Positions 24,028 through 34,597 of a DNA stretch of 64,000 nucleotides are shown here, piece by piece. This DNA comes from Seiridium cupressi (lineage: Eukaryota > Ascomycota > Sordariomycetes > Amphisphaeriales > Sporocadaceae), in the NCBI GenBank assembly GCA_036674765.1, contig JARVKI010000015.1:372001-436000 (forward strand), given 5' to 3'. The translations under genes and the position numbers were made by a program. Position 1 is the stretch's first letter; every line of letters begins with the position of its first letter. A model generated the notes under the pieces. That model made no database searches, had not been told where the DNA came from, and saw only the letters and a list, made by a program, of their open reading frames with translations.

Positions 24028-26851
24028 GAAATGAACATCTTTTGCATGTTTGCAATGTATATAGAAGGGGAGACTCGATGATTACATGCATTGGAACGGG
24101 CGTTGTATAGCCTATTGTTTTTACGGGATATTGCAGTTTCACCTGGAAGATCATATATATCCTAGCAAACAAGCGCTGTATTGACAGATGCTCTTCGAAG
24201 CAATACATTGAGAAATTAATTCATCGCCAAACCACCTTTGACCTTTCGTTGATGTTGTTGCCGTCTCGACCGCGACGAAGGCGATCAGAACAACGTAAGT
24301 TTCGCGATGATTGGTCGTTTCGCCGGTGGAGCTCGAGGGTCTAGGGGCGCGCAATATTTCACGCAGATAGGGTATTCAGAAACCATGACGGGACTACGGA
24401 CTCGACTCGGGGCAAACAATGTCATTCTTGCGAGTTCCTGTTAAGTTCCATGTCAAGTCCCATGATTATGTATGAACGAACATCAAAATTTGCCTTAACC
24501 AAGATAGATATGTTCATAGTTCACCAATCCTGGTGACTTCTATGATTTTCATGGCTCCAGCTCTCAACGACTAGTCCAGGTTATGAATGAGTGTGAAGCG
24601 GCAGCACAGGGGCAAATTTGAATCTATAACACGCCAAGACTCGCGGCGATGCCACAGAACTACAGTGTAAGTTGCACTGCCCCAACCAAACTGATCTCTT
24701 GTATGAGTCGATAGCATTGTCGACTATCTAATATGTCTAATCAAGTTATATCTGTTCGATGATATTAAATGATACGATGGAGGAAGATGGTGGCCAAGCA
24801 TATATTTAACGATGCGTCATTCCACCACTTTGTAATAGTACTGAGGTATTTCTCTTAAGTCCTAGGTCATGTTGGTCTTGGCCGCGCTCGTGGTCTGATG
24901 GAAGGAGTATGCCATGGCTTGATACAAGAGACGCCCCAAGCATGAGGCATATACTAGCAGTTGTGGGAAATGATAACATCATACTTGAAGTAAATACCAT
25001 TTTGCGCCTTTTGATGTATCAATCCCCATTCCTTAGGACGCTAGTAACAGCAGTATACTGTAACCGCTGATTGGATTTGCCGGAAATTCTATTCAGGAGA
25101 TTTCACGTGAATAAGCCCAACAATGAATCGTTCTTCCATTTGCAATTCAGATGGATCATCAGTTATAAAAACAAAAAAGGGAGCAAGTTCGCGTTGTTTA
25201 CCTATACAGAGACCGTGATATGTGACATAGATAGGCGAAAGACAAACACCAACAACTTCATTCATACCATGTCAAAATGTGCAAGGCTCCAGATCAAAGT
25301 TACAAGAGACTCGAGGAGCTCGTGCTAATTGACTATGTTGGAGTTGGCCGGACCATCTGGTCTAAGATTGATTGTCGACTATGAAGGTCACAACCTCGGG
25401 CAGATCGATGCTTACATTTCATTTTGCAGGCATCCGGCCATGCATCTACAAGGCTGATGCATTGTCCTTGGAAGTGTGCTGTCTCGGTCATGGCAATGAT
25501 TCTTGCCTTCAATAACTCCATGTCTCACAATATGATTTTGCTCAAGCTGAATGTCGGATCGTGGCCTGACAACGGTTCCGCAGCCAAGATACTGTAGCAA
25601 CGTACCTCTGGAATGTCCAGACTCAAGAGGCATCTGCTAGTGTAGTGCGCAACTTTTAAGGTCGTTTGCAGCGCCAAGCTTTTCTGGTTGCGGCTGTAGA
25701 GCTGGGGTTCATTTTGTGGTCCGTGCATCTAAAAATGTCACGCTAGAACATCTCCAAACGTCCAACATCGCGCCGTGGCCAGCAAGTGACTATTCGACTT
25801 TTATTCATCACCAGCCAACTCCTCGACCCCTCACGCGCTGAACCACGACATTGTTCCATCTCAGCCTTTTCGCAGCCAGGTAGATACGCTCATAAAATTT
25901 GACGGAAGCAGGCGACGGCGCATTTCTTCGAGAGGGTTGAATCAAACCCGTAAGTGTAGTGTTTCTTGAATGTGTCTACCCCTGTCGTGAAACCCCTATT
26001 CCGCCATGAAGTACCCTTACATCTTATCTCCTACGTGGTGGTCGGTAATCTTGAACGATGGGAGCATCCTTGGCGCTGGTGTGATGGAAGCGCATGCGCG
26101 CTCTAATAGGTGATGTGTGGACCCGTCGAGCGCTCATCAAGCCATATCTCGATTGCGCTGTTGGGCTTGTGTGCCTTTCGAGATGGGAATGGTCGCATCA
26201 CGGAGCGGTAGCATTGTTCCACTGCAGCGGAGGCGGTCTATGTCGCGGCATGCAGATGAAGGTGTGTGGTTTCTGGGAATAGTGAAATATGCTCTGGTCC
26301 AGGTGGTGATGCTGGTCACTTCGCCTCTCTCCGGCTGTGAAGATGCGTGGCTTGATCGCCGACGGAAGTCACGATGCGGAGTCCAGCAGCATGCTTGCTC
26401 ATGGCCTCACTGTACGCGAATTCGGATGATGGCTTGCATTGCGGCGAGGATGATACAAGGGCTCTGCTGGTACTAGTTGCCGATTCGGGCTGGATGGTAC
26501 GGTACGAGCACTGTGAAGTGTCATCGTATTATTCCATTTTGACCGTTTCGGTTTGGCTTCACAGCTACTCGACTAACCAGTGGTTTCTGTCCGTCATTCG
26601 TTTGGCTTACGTGGTTGAAAACCTTGAACGCGTCTCCTGCCTCTTTGCCCTCCTTCTTTCCTTCTTCCTCCATCCCATTTTCACAAAGCTCGACCTCACA
26701 ACAAGCATCGTGAATGTATCAATCCGCATCGAGGCACATCAGATGCCGTTACCTTGATCGACAACAAGCACTTTCCCAATTTTTTTCTCATCTCCAACAT
26801 TGAAACTCCATCGTGCATTCCACAAACCTCAACCGAGTCTCAGCTGACATC
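24028..26851. other. Long intergenic region upstream of the SUMO protease gene
   Basis: 2.8 kb with no supported gene; the left part is AT-rich. A pyrimidine-rich stretch at 25745-25950 followed by a good donor (CCCGTAAGTG at about 25948) looks like a fungal promoter with a leader exon, so the protease gene may have a long 5' UTR intron. Open frames at 26094-26757 are short and overlapping. Confidence 0.45.
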
Positions 26852-29350
26852 ATGGACATGGAAAAGAAGCTCGCAGCACGCGAAGCCCACCACACCGGGC
26901 GCACCTTGGCCCGGGAAGTCGGCGCCCCTTATCCACGTTACAAGTGCGCGCCTCGGAGCTTACGTACTTACCGCAAGAAGACAAACTCCTTCAAGGCTCC
27001 AAATCCTCACCCAGCTCGGTTCAAACTTCCTGGTCGAAGCGGCGTTGTCTACCCTGCCGACACCCCGTCGCCAGAGCCTACCTCCTCGCGCAAATGCGAC
27101 CTGTCACGGCAACAGACTGATGACTTTTCCCAACCCACTCAAATAATCTATAGTGACAACTCACACATTACGCCGAATTTCTCGGCTTTTGCTGGTGCTC
27201 AAATCCCTCTGAACCTACACCGGCTGAAACGAATCCCTGGCCAGCCCCCTAAACTGGATTTTCGAGCACTCTGTCAACCTCTTCCACGACAACAGGAGCC
27301 TACTGAGCAACAGCAGCACCTCGAGCAGCCTCAGGTTGGGCAGCAGCACCCTGAGCAACATCACCCTGAGCAACATCGTGATCAACCCGAGCAACAGCAC
27401 CCCGAGCAACAGCACCTCGAGCAGCAGCAGCTTGAGCTGCAACGGCACCTGCGGATCGAGCACCAGCTTCAGCAGCTCAATGAGCAGGGTTTACAGCCAC
27501 CCCAGGAGCAACCTGCCGTCCGTCTTGCGCCAAGAGCGATGCAAACAGCTATGACCGTAATTTCTTCAGTACGCGACGGCGCCATATTTGTCGCCTCTTT
27601 ACCTTGCAGATTTATTCGGTGGTCGCAAGGTCAACCAGCTGCGCCTAATGACCCAGCTGTTCAGAACGCACCAATTCAGAATGTCTCCCTCAACAGCGAT
27701 GGAGAGGAGATCCCTCGCAGAGAGGAAATACAAGCACCCAAACGTCGCCGCGTTGCTAGTCGGGAGGATGGCGAGGCTGCCCAGGGCGAGGATGACCAAG
27801 ATCAGGATTGGACTGTTAGATACCGTCCTTCCAACGGAGTCACTGAGAGTCCACAGGATTTCGCTTCACCCCAAAACGGCCCCGAGCCAGCAAACCTCGT
27901 TAAGGACGAGGAAATGGTGGACGTTAGCCCCGAACCAATGACTCTGGCTAAGGACCAGGAAATGGTGGATGTTGACGTTGGTTCGGCTGGTTTCGAGGCT
28001 GAAGCCCATACGTTCGAAGAGGGAATAGACCATGTCCCACCCTATCCTCCCACTCCTACCCAGTACACCTCGCCCACACATCATGTCAACGAGTATCAGA
28101 GGGAGGAACGTATCGAACAGGACTTACATCAGCTCCGCCTCAACGACATGGCATCCGATACTGAGAAGCCCACACCTACCATGAGACCTGGCTGCAGGTA
28201 CAAGGACATGCCTGAAGAATGGAAGAACGATATGAACGCTACTATACAGGTATACCACGAGACCTATGATGCAGCCCCTGCTGCTGCACAGGGAGTTGAA
28301 CAAGTACGAGAAAAGAAAGAGAGTTCTTACGCCGAGGATCAAGGAACCACAAAAACAGCTGATCGCACTTCTTTCATTCGCTCCAAAATATCTCTTAAGC
28401 GTGGGCCGCGATATAGGAATCCAAGAGACTTCTTTGATCACGAAAAGGAGCACTCGATCCCTGGTGTAGGAGAATTGAAGCCTAACCTGCAAAGGCTTGC
28501 ACAGGATGACGAGGCCAGGAAGGCTCGCGAGGAAAAGCAGCGTCTCGAAGAAGAGCAACGGCGCCGCAAGGAAGCAGATGCGCAGCTAGCATCTCTTGGA
28601 TTGCGTACGCCACATGTTCCATTTATTACACCACTCAGCCAGGAGTGGGAAGACAAAGTCACAGCTTCACTTCTGCCGGGCTTCAAACCTGTCAAGACCG
28701 GTGCCCCCGAAAGCATTGAATTGAGTTATAAAGACTTCAGTCGGATGGTGCCACCCACCGAGTGGTTAAATGATAACGGTATTCAAGCGGCAATTCAGTA
28801 TGGCGCTGATTGGATCAACAGAAGTGCTGGCGTGAGGATCAAACAAGACACACCAAAGTGCGTAGCTCTCAACAGCTTTTTTTGGTCTGGACTTATGAGC
28901 AGTGGCCCTCGCGGGAAGGAGCGCATGTTAAAGCGCGTCTGGGGTCTCACACCCACTAATTTCTTCAGCGTGGATTCAATCATCATTCCCATCAACGAAC
29001 ATCACCACTGGACATTCACCATAATCCGTCCACGGCGCCTGGAGATTGCCTACGTGGACTCATTCCACCAGCCTAGTCCAAAACGAATAACCAAAATCCG
29101 CGACTTTATCGCTGCCTTCATAGGCAATAACTACAAGGAGAAGGAATGGAAGGAGACTTCATTCACAATACCACGTCAAACGAATGGATATGACTGTGGT
29201 ATGTTCGTCATCACAAACTCCATCTTGCTGGCACTGGGCGTCGACCCGAGTGGTTATAGGCAACAGGATCTCCCTTTACAAAGGCGGAGGATTGCAGCCA
29301 TGATTCTAAATGGTGGGTTTCATGGCGAATTTGATTTGGGGAAGATATAA
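26852..29350 (+). CDS. Ulp1-type SUMO protease (C48 cysteine peptidase)
   Basis: Cleaves SUMO precursors or SUMO conjugates in the nucleus or at the nuclear pore. Intronless, 832 aa from the ATG at 26852 (MDMEKKLAAREAHH); the open frame begins earlier but only with non-ATG codons. Residues 1-620 are low-complexity: a Gln/Glu/His/Pro repeat tract (about 147-220), a basic KRRRVASRE patch and two copies of EMVDV. The catalytic domain occupies about 622-832, beginning VPPTEWLND. Catalytic residues are His719 (HHHWTF), Asp736 (YVDSF), oxyanion Gln776 and Cys782 (NGYDCGMF), a complete set. The long disordered head is usual for fungal Ulp1/Ulp2 proteins; which of the two this is cannot be settled by eye. 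Confidence 0.92.
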   Translation: MDMEKKLAAREAHHTGRTLAREVGAPYPRYKCAPRSLRTYRKKTNSFKAPNPHPARFKLPGRSGVVYPADTPSPEPTSSRKCDLSRQQTDDFSQPTQIIYSDNSHITPNFSAFAGAQIPLNLHRLKRIPGQPPKLDFRALCQPLPRQQEPTEQQQHLEQPQVGQQHPEQHHPEQHRDQPEQQHPEQQHLEQQQLELQRHLRIEHQLQQLNEQGLQPPQEQPAVRLAPRAMQTAMTVISSVRDGAIFVASLPCRFIRWSQGQPAAPNDPAVQNAPIQNVSLNSDGEEIPRREEIQAPKRRRVASREDGEAAQGEDDQDQDWTVRYRPSNGVTESPQDFASPQNGPEPANLVKDEEMVDVSPEPMTLAKDQEMVDVDVGSAGFEAEAHTFEEGIDHVPPYPPTPTQYTSPTHHVNEYQREERIEQDLHQLRLNDMASDTEKPTPTMRPGCRYKDMPEEWKNDMNATIQVYHETYDAAPAAAQGVEQVREKKESSYAEDQGTTKTADRTSFIRSKISLKRGPRYRNPRDFFDHEKEHSIPGVGELKPNLQRLAQDDEARKAREEKQRLEEEQRRRKEADAQLASLGLRTPHVPFITPLSQEWEDKVTASLLPGFKPVKTGAPESIELSYKDFSRMVPPTEWLNDNGIQAAIQYGADWINRSAGVRIKQDTPKCVALNSFFWSGLMSSGPRGKERMLKRVWGLTPTNFFSVDSIIIPINEHHHWTFTIIRPRRLEIAYVDSFHQPSPKRITKIRDFIAAFIGNNYKEKEWKETSFTIPRQTNGYDCGMFVITNSILLALGVDPSGYRQQDLPLQRRRIAAMILNGGFHGEFDLGKI
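27290..27510 (+). repeat. Imperfect CAG/CACC-type codon repeat in the SUMO protease
   Basis: In-frame repeats of roughly CA(A/G)CA(C/T)CCTGAGCA encode multiple HPEQ and EQQ units (for example PEQHHPEQHRDQPEQQ). Expansion by slippage is the likely origin, and length could vary between strains. Confidence 0.7.
27902..27973 (+). repeat. Two 24-nt direct repeats, 48-nt period
   Basis: AAGGACGAGGAAATGGTGGA at 27902 recurs with few changes at 27950, encoding KDEEMVDV and KDQEMVDV. The acidic-hydrophobic EMVDV pattern resembles a SUMO-interacting motif in style, but that is inference. Confidence 0.6.
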
Positions 29351-30351
29351 GAATGAATTGTAAGGATAGGACGGAGATAATAACTTCTCTTGGTGTCTGG
29401 CATAGACGATGATTGTCTCAATTTTGGTTTCCTCGTTTGGTTGTTTAGGACATAAGCATTGATATCCAACAGGCAGGGCATACAGGCGTTTTATAGTTGT
29501 CCTTGGCCATGGTTGACTTTGGTTGTGGTTGCTTTCGGTCTTGATTGTTGGTCATTGTGGTTTTTGGTTATGATTGGTTTAGGGATTTGGAATAGTGTTA
29601 GTATATCCCAGAGTAGGAAAGAAGTCGATGGACTGCAGGGCTTTCACAACACTGTATCGTGATAGGACTCTTCGTACGTCCTTGTGGCCCGTCTATCAAA
29701 TACTACACACGAAGTGGAAAGTTCACTACAGCCCTGTCTAGACCGACTAGTACATCCATTGCTCGCAGCACTGCAACCCGAGGTCGTAGCAACTCACCCT
29801 GGAGAATGCCCAGAGGCATGAGATATATGGGTTCTTCTTCCACCACGCCGAATGTATCAACTTTACGCCCCAGACAGATATCAGTGTAGGCAGGATTGAG
29901 TGCATGTGCTATAAGGGCCTATCTATCCACTACAAGTGGTCCGCCTTGGTGGACAGATGCATGGACAGCAACAGCCTTGTGACCAGCCACCAATGGAACG
30001 CGATTGACTGGAGGCTGGCAATGAGACGGTCACATATATATAGTTCAGGGTATCTTTATTCCATCTGCGTCTACCATCTGTCTACCAGATCGTCCAAGTA
30101 ACGATGACTGAGGAGCTGAGGATCTCTTCCGTCAACTGCACATCTCATCTAGAAGAACCAAGGCGTTCCGTGAATGCCTCGCTGTTTCTCAATACGCCGA
30201 TCTGAAGTGGTCGATATGTGAGCATTTCATCCATCTGGGGAGAGATGTATCACGCTCCTTGCCTCTTTCCAAATCATCACACCCTTTCCATTCCCTAGTC
30301 TCCAAGACGCCCATCGTGTAGACAGCAGCTTTGCCTTTCATTCACGGAGCA
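29351..30351. other. Convergent 3' intergenic region with a G/T-rich strand
   Basis: 1.0 kb between the SUMO protease and the carrier gene. From about 29415 to 29595 the plus strand is strongly G/T-rich (repeated TTGGTTGTGG-like words, one TTTAGGG). No gene is supported. Confidence 0.45.
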
Positions 30352-32883
30352 CTATTGTAGCTCCATCATGTCCTTTGCTTGCTCGTACACTATCCACGTG
30401 ATACTAAGCGCGGGCGCTACCTTGAGCAAATTCGGAACAAGGCCTTTGTAGAATCCACGGGGACCCTCGTTTTTGAGCGTCTTTCGCGCAACGTCCCATA
30501 TGCCCGTGTAGCGCGCAGGGTGCATGCTGGTTCCCTGGGTCTGGAGACGAGTCCTGAGGACGTTGAGGGGGTACACGACCGATGCTCCGAAGGCTCCGGA
30601 CGTCGCTCCCATCATGCCAGTCAGCATGCCGGACGGGTGTGGCACATCCTCCTCGTGCACACCCAACTTTTTAGATTGATACGTCACCCAGCTCGACTTG
30701 AAGAACTCAAAGGTCCCCATGTCCAGGGCTGAGTACGGAAACATGCCGATGAGACCCATGGTTACGCCACGATACCACGGCCTTAAACCACCCTCGGCTC
30801 TCATGGTCTTAACAGTTTGCTTGAGCAGAGGGAAGCCGCGAGCGCCTTCAGCTACATATTCGGATTGCAACCTAAGCTCTCATCAGCCACGGTTCTAGAA
30901 TACCAGCCATTAGGTTGTTGAAATGGGAAGCTTACCGGAATTTGAGTGTATCCATGGGATACACGAAGAACCTATTGATGAGCGGTTAGTCGACTGAGCA
31001 GGCACATGCGAAAAAAGCGAGGGTAACTCACTGGGCTGTCATGCCGGCCAAGCCCCCAGCGGCGAATTTACTGTAAGGGTTGATGTGTTTCGTGTCGCCG
31101 TGGCCCTCGAGCTGAGCGAGAGTCCTTTTTGCGGCTTCATAGGCTCCAAACTAGATACTGCTCAGATCTTAACATTCCAGCAAAGGCTGCATATTGACCT
31201 ACTCGCATGGCCGTTTCCGGCATAATTTTGATCACATTGAGACCATTACCTACAGCATGGGTGAGCTAGAGGCGTAGAAATCCTGCACCACGGGGCACTT
31301 ACCTGCGAAGAATCCTCTCAATCCTCCATTTCGGTAGAGCTCTGTGGTTGCAAGCCAGAAGGATCGAGCAGCATTTGTCACCGCAACCAAGGGTTGACCG
31401 CTCTTGGCGGCGTCGATTGCGGCATGACTCGTAGACTTGGTGTTAACCAGAAGGTAAACCTTTAATCGATCGAGTGGAGCAGTGGCGGTACGTGAAATAC
31501 CTCCCGCGACAGCACCGGCGACAAAGTAGCCTGGATCGGGAAGGTATTTGATCAGCCAATCTTCATCGCCAATTGCTTCTTCACTCAGCTTAGGTTCAAC
31601 ATCAGTGCCTGGTGTGGTGGTTTTGGTCGATGTGGTGAAGATGGCAGGGCTTGCTTTGACTCCCCGTAACGTATTCACAGTTGCTTTCGCCGTATTGACG
31701 TATTGCTGATTGCCGGCCGTTTCCATTTCGATAGTGGCGTGGCTTCCGTCGAGTTGAGGTAACGACTGTTGGGTTCCCTCCGAGAGCGACTGCGATGTTG
31801 CCTCGGAAGCCGCTAGCACATCCAAGGACGCGGGCGCCGAAGGATGCCCAAAGGTTCGATCGTGGTCCTGATTCGAAGGGGAGGCAATTCTGATGATCGA
31901 ACCAAAAAGAGCTAGCATAAGAGATTTCAAGGTCGTACCTATACTTTGTAGTGTGTCGTCATTGAGCACAGAATCGCCCTCAGCACTCACGGTCACGATG
32001 TCTGAATAGAAGGTGAATACCGCTCGCAAGGTTGCTGATGCTTCCTGGCTCGGCATAAACAAAAGAAAATTCCTATATGTTTGGTGGGGTCAGCATGACA
32101 ATCTGTCGAGTGGTGGTTATTGTGAGACCCATCGAACAACCAGATAATCCAGCCGCGCCGCCTCAGTGATAACAATCATGCTTTAATGCTCCGAGACCCG
32201 CAGTGGCAGGTGCATGACCACGACTTCTCATTTCTCATCGCTACAACTAAAAAGATGTTTTGTCACTTACCTCCACTCGTCAAAACTGATGTACCCGTCA
32301 TTGTTCCCATCAATGTCCTGAAAAAAGGTGCCAAGCCGCCGCATAGGCACGGCCAGACCAGCGCGCTGAAAGGCTGCTTGGAGTTCGCGCTTGTCCAGCT
32401 TTCCATCGTTGTTGTGATCGATTGCCTTGAAGAGAAGAAAGAGTTGACGCTCAGCAGCCTCCACAAACACCCTGAACTCTGTAGGACATTGGCGTTAGTC
32501 AGACCAACCAACGTGTATTCTCGCAGCATTATCCCGGAATGCTTTTGTACAAGCTCCATGGGTAAAGCCCACCTTCGTATTGAATCTTGCCATCTCCATC
32601 GGTGTCGACGACCTTGATAATTTCTTGGAGCATGCCATCGGCATTTTTAAGAGCTGCGACGGAATCAGTCACCGGCTTCAAATGCATGAGCAGTGGTTGG
32701 CTGGACGAGGTGATACTGACGGTGATCAATTTTCTTCAGCCCACGCTGCAGGGCCTTCCAGTCCAGTTCACCCTTTTGTTGATAGTCCAGCTTCTTCCAC
32801 AGCGCCTCGACGCGCGCATCTCTCTGGCTCTGAGACTCCTCCATTTCCATTTCTATCTCTGAGACCACATCCGTGACCTTCAT
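30352..32883 (-). CDS. SAL1: Ca2+-regulated mitochondrial ATP-Mg/Pi carrier (SAL1/SCaMC family)
   Basis: Inner-membrane carrier exchanging ATP-Mg for phosphate, controlled by cytosolic Ca2+ through N-terminal EF-hands. Eight exons on the minus strand: 32883-32721, 32653-32573, 32478-32271, 32072-31303, 31249-31203, 31150-31032, 30971-30936 and 30871-30352; introns 52-198 nt; phases close to 647 aa. EF-hand 1 is degenerate (LDYQQKGELDW). EF-hands 2-4 keep canonical loops at residues 71-82 (DTDGDGKIQYEE), 102-113 and 138-149. A variable linker (about 190-320) precedes three carrier repeats with signatures PLDRLK, PMDTLK and PLNVLR; the last has Asn at the acidic position, as is common in this family. 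The start at 32883 is the first ATG; internal Met codons at 12 and 14 are alternatives. Confidence 0.92.
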
Positions 32884-33491
32884 AGCCGACGACCAAGCTG
32901 GAAGTGATCGCAGGACTGTAGCGCGTCGTTACGAGTTCGGCATCGCTGGAGATGGAGCTAGAGGGAGCGAGCGCTGTTCGGACGTCGATTTGTCTCTCGT
33001 GCGAATGGCATTCATTGAATTGGGGCCAGGCGATTCCGACGATCGATAAGGTGTGATCCAGATTGACGTCGGCTTGCAGCTCTGCGGGTTGGTTGGAGCA
33101 CCACGGGCCGGACCAAAGCTCATCCAAGGTGTGCTGCACCCATGCAAGGATCTTGCGCTGTGTTCTGGGCTTTGCAGCGTCGAAAATCCAATTGAAGGCG
33201 CTCCGTCGTCATATCTGCTGCCGCTAGACCCGAAATGGGAGCTCACCCCGCGATAAGCCTGGCGATAGGCGAGCCATAAGACCCTTGCTGTCAGCCATTT
33301 GGCCCGCCCATGATTCGGCAGCCTCATGTACACGCCCGTCCACCAACTCCTCAGCCTTGTCGGGCTTGCCTGTGTCATTTACGGGATGATGATGCTGTCG
33401 TGACCCCCGACTTTCTCGAAGAGCCAACAAAACAACCAGTCGATGAGTCCGACATGAGCCCTCGGCATATCGGTTCCTGTCCTCCCCGATC
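32884..33491. other. Divergent promoter between SAL1 and SSN8
   Basis: 608 bp between divergent starts. Overlapping open frames occur on both strands but show no family features. Presumed to hold both promoters. Confidence 0.5.
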
Positions 33492-34597
33492 ATGGCGGCG
33501 AGCTTCTGGGAGTCGACTCAGCGTCGCTTTTGGATCTTCACCAAGGATGAACTAGAAAGGGTCCGGGAGAAGCTCAGGGAGGACGAGCACTCCTTGGTGC
33601 AGATGTTTCCATTGCCAGAATGGCGAAATTTGAGTATCTACTTCAACCAACGTAGGCCCATCTCGGCTGTTGAACCAGCAGACACCTAGGACCTATGCTA
33701 ACGCTGCTCGTCTTACCAGAGGTCACCCGCCTGGCCAAGAGACTGGTTCTACGACAACAGGTTGTCGCTACCGCCCAGATGTACATCAAGCGTTTCTACA
33801 CGAAAGTCGAAGTCCGCCGAACAAACCCATACCTCGTTTGCGCCACGGCGCTGTACTTGGCATGCAAAATGGAAGAGTCACCTCAACACATTAGGCTTGT
33901 AGTTCAGGAGGCTCGATCCCTTTGGCCAGGTAAGACCAGCTGTCTTTGAGAACCTATCTGCAACTAGACTTTGGCACATACTCGGTCACTTACAAAATGT
34001 TCTCGCCCAGACTTCCTCACGTTAGACATGTCGAGACTCGGCGAATGCGAATTCTTCCTTATCTCTGAGATGAGCGCCCAGATGATCGTACACCAGCCGT
34101 ACCGGACGCTGACAAGTTTACAATCCGATTTTTATCTTTCCCAGGACGAAATCAATCTCTCCTGGTCCATCATCAATGACCATTACATGACCGATCTCCC
34201 CCTTCTCTACGCCCCTCATATCATTGCTCTTACCGCTATTTTGCTTTCATTGGTACTCAGACCAAATCCCGTCGCGGGAGGCCAAACTGCCGGCATAGCA
34301 GCCGCACAGGCAGCTCTGGCACAGGCACAAGGGCTTCGAGGCCTTGGCTCTGGGCTCAGCAGTGGACAGACCACTCCAGGCGGGACAGAGAAGGACAACA
34401 AATCGAACGAGGCAAGAGTAGGCAAATTGCAACGTTTTGCGGCTTTCCTTGCGGAGAGTAATGTCGACATTGAAGGGATGGTCGACTGTACGCAAGAGCT
34501 GATCTCTTTCTACGAGGTACACGAACAATATATCGACAAAGCCGTTAGGGACCAGGTCAACAGGTTCATAAAAGCACGAGGACTTGACAAGGGTTAA
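33492..34597 (+). CDS. SSN8: Cyclin C, Mediator CDK8-module subunit (SSN8/SRB11)
   Basis: Cyclin partner of the Mediator kinase Cdk8/Ssn3; a nuclear transcription regulator. Three exons: 33492-33651, 33720-33929 and 34011-34597, introns of 68 and 81 nt, 318 aa. The start [14 protein letters not shown] is the cyclin C hallmark. The first join gives [13 protein letters not shown] (phase 1) and the second [11 protein letters not shown] (phase 1). The first cyclin fold contains [20 protein letters not shown]; the second covers about 150-290. An Ala/Gln/Gly-rich insert (about 225-265, [19 protein letters not shown]) interrupts the second fold, as seen in other filamentous fungi. The C-terminus is [10 protein letters not shown]. 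Confidence 0.95.
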
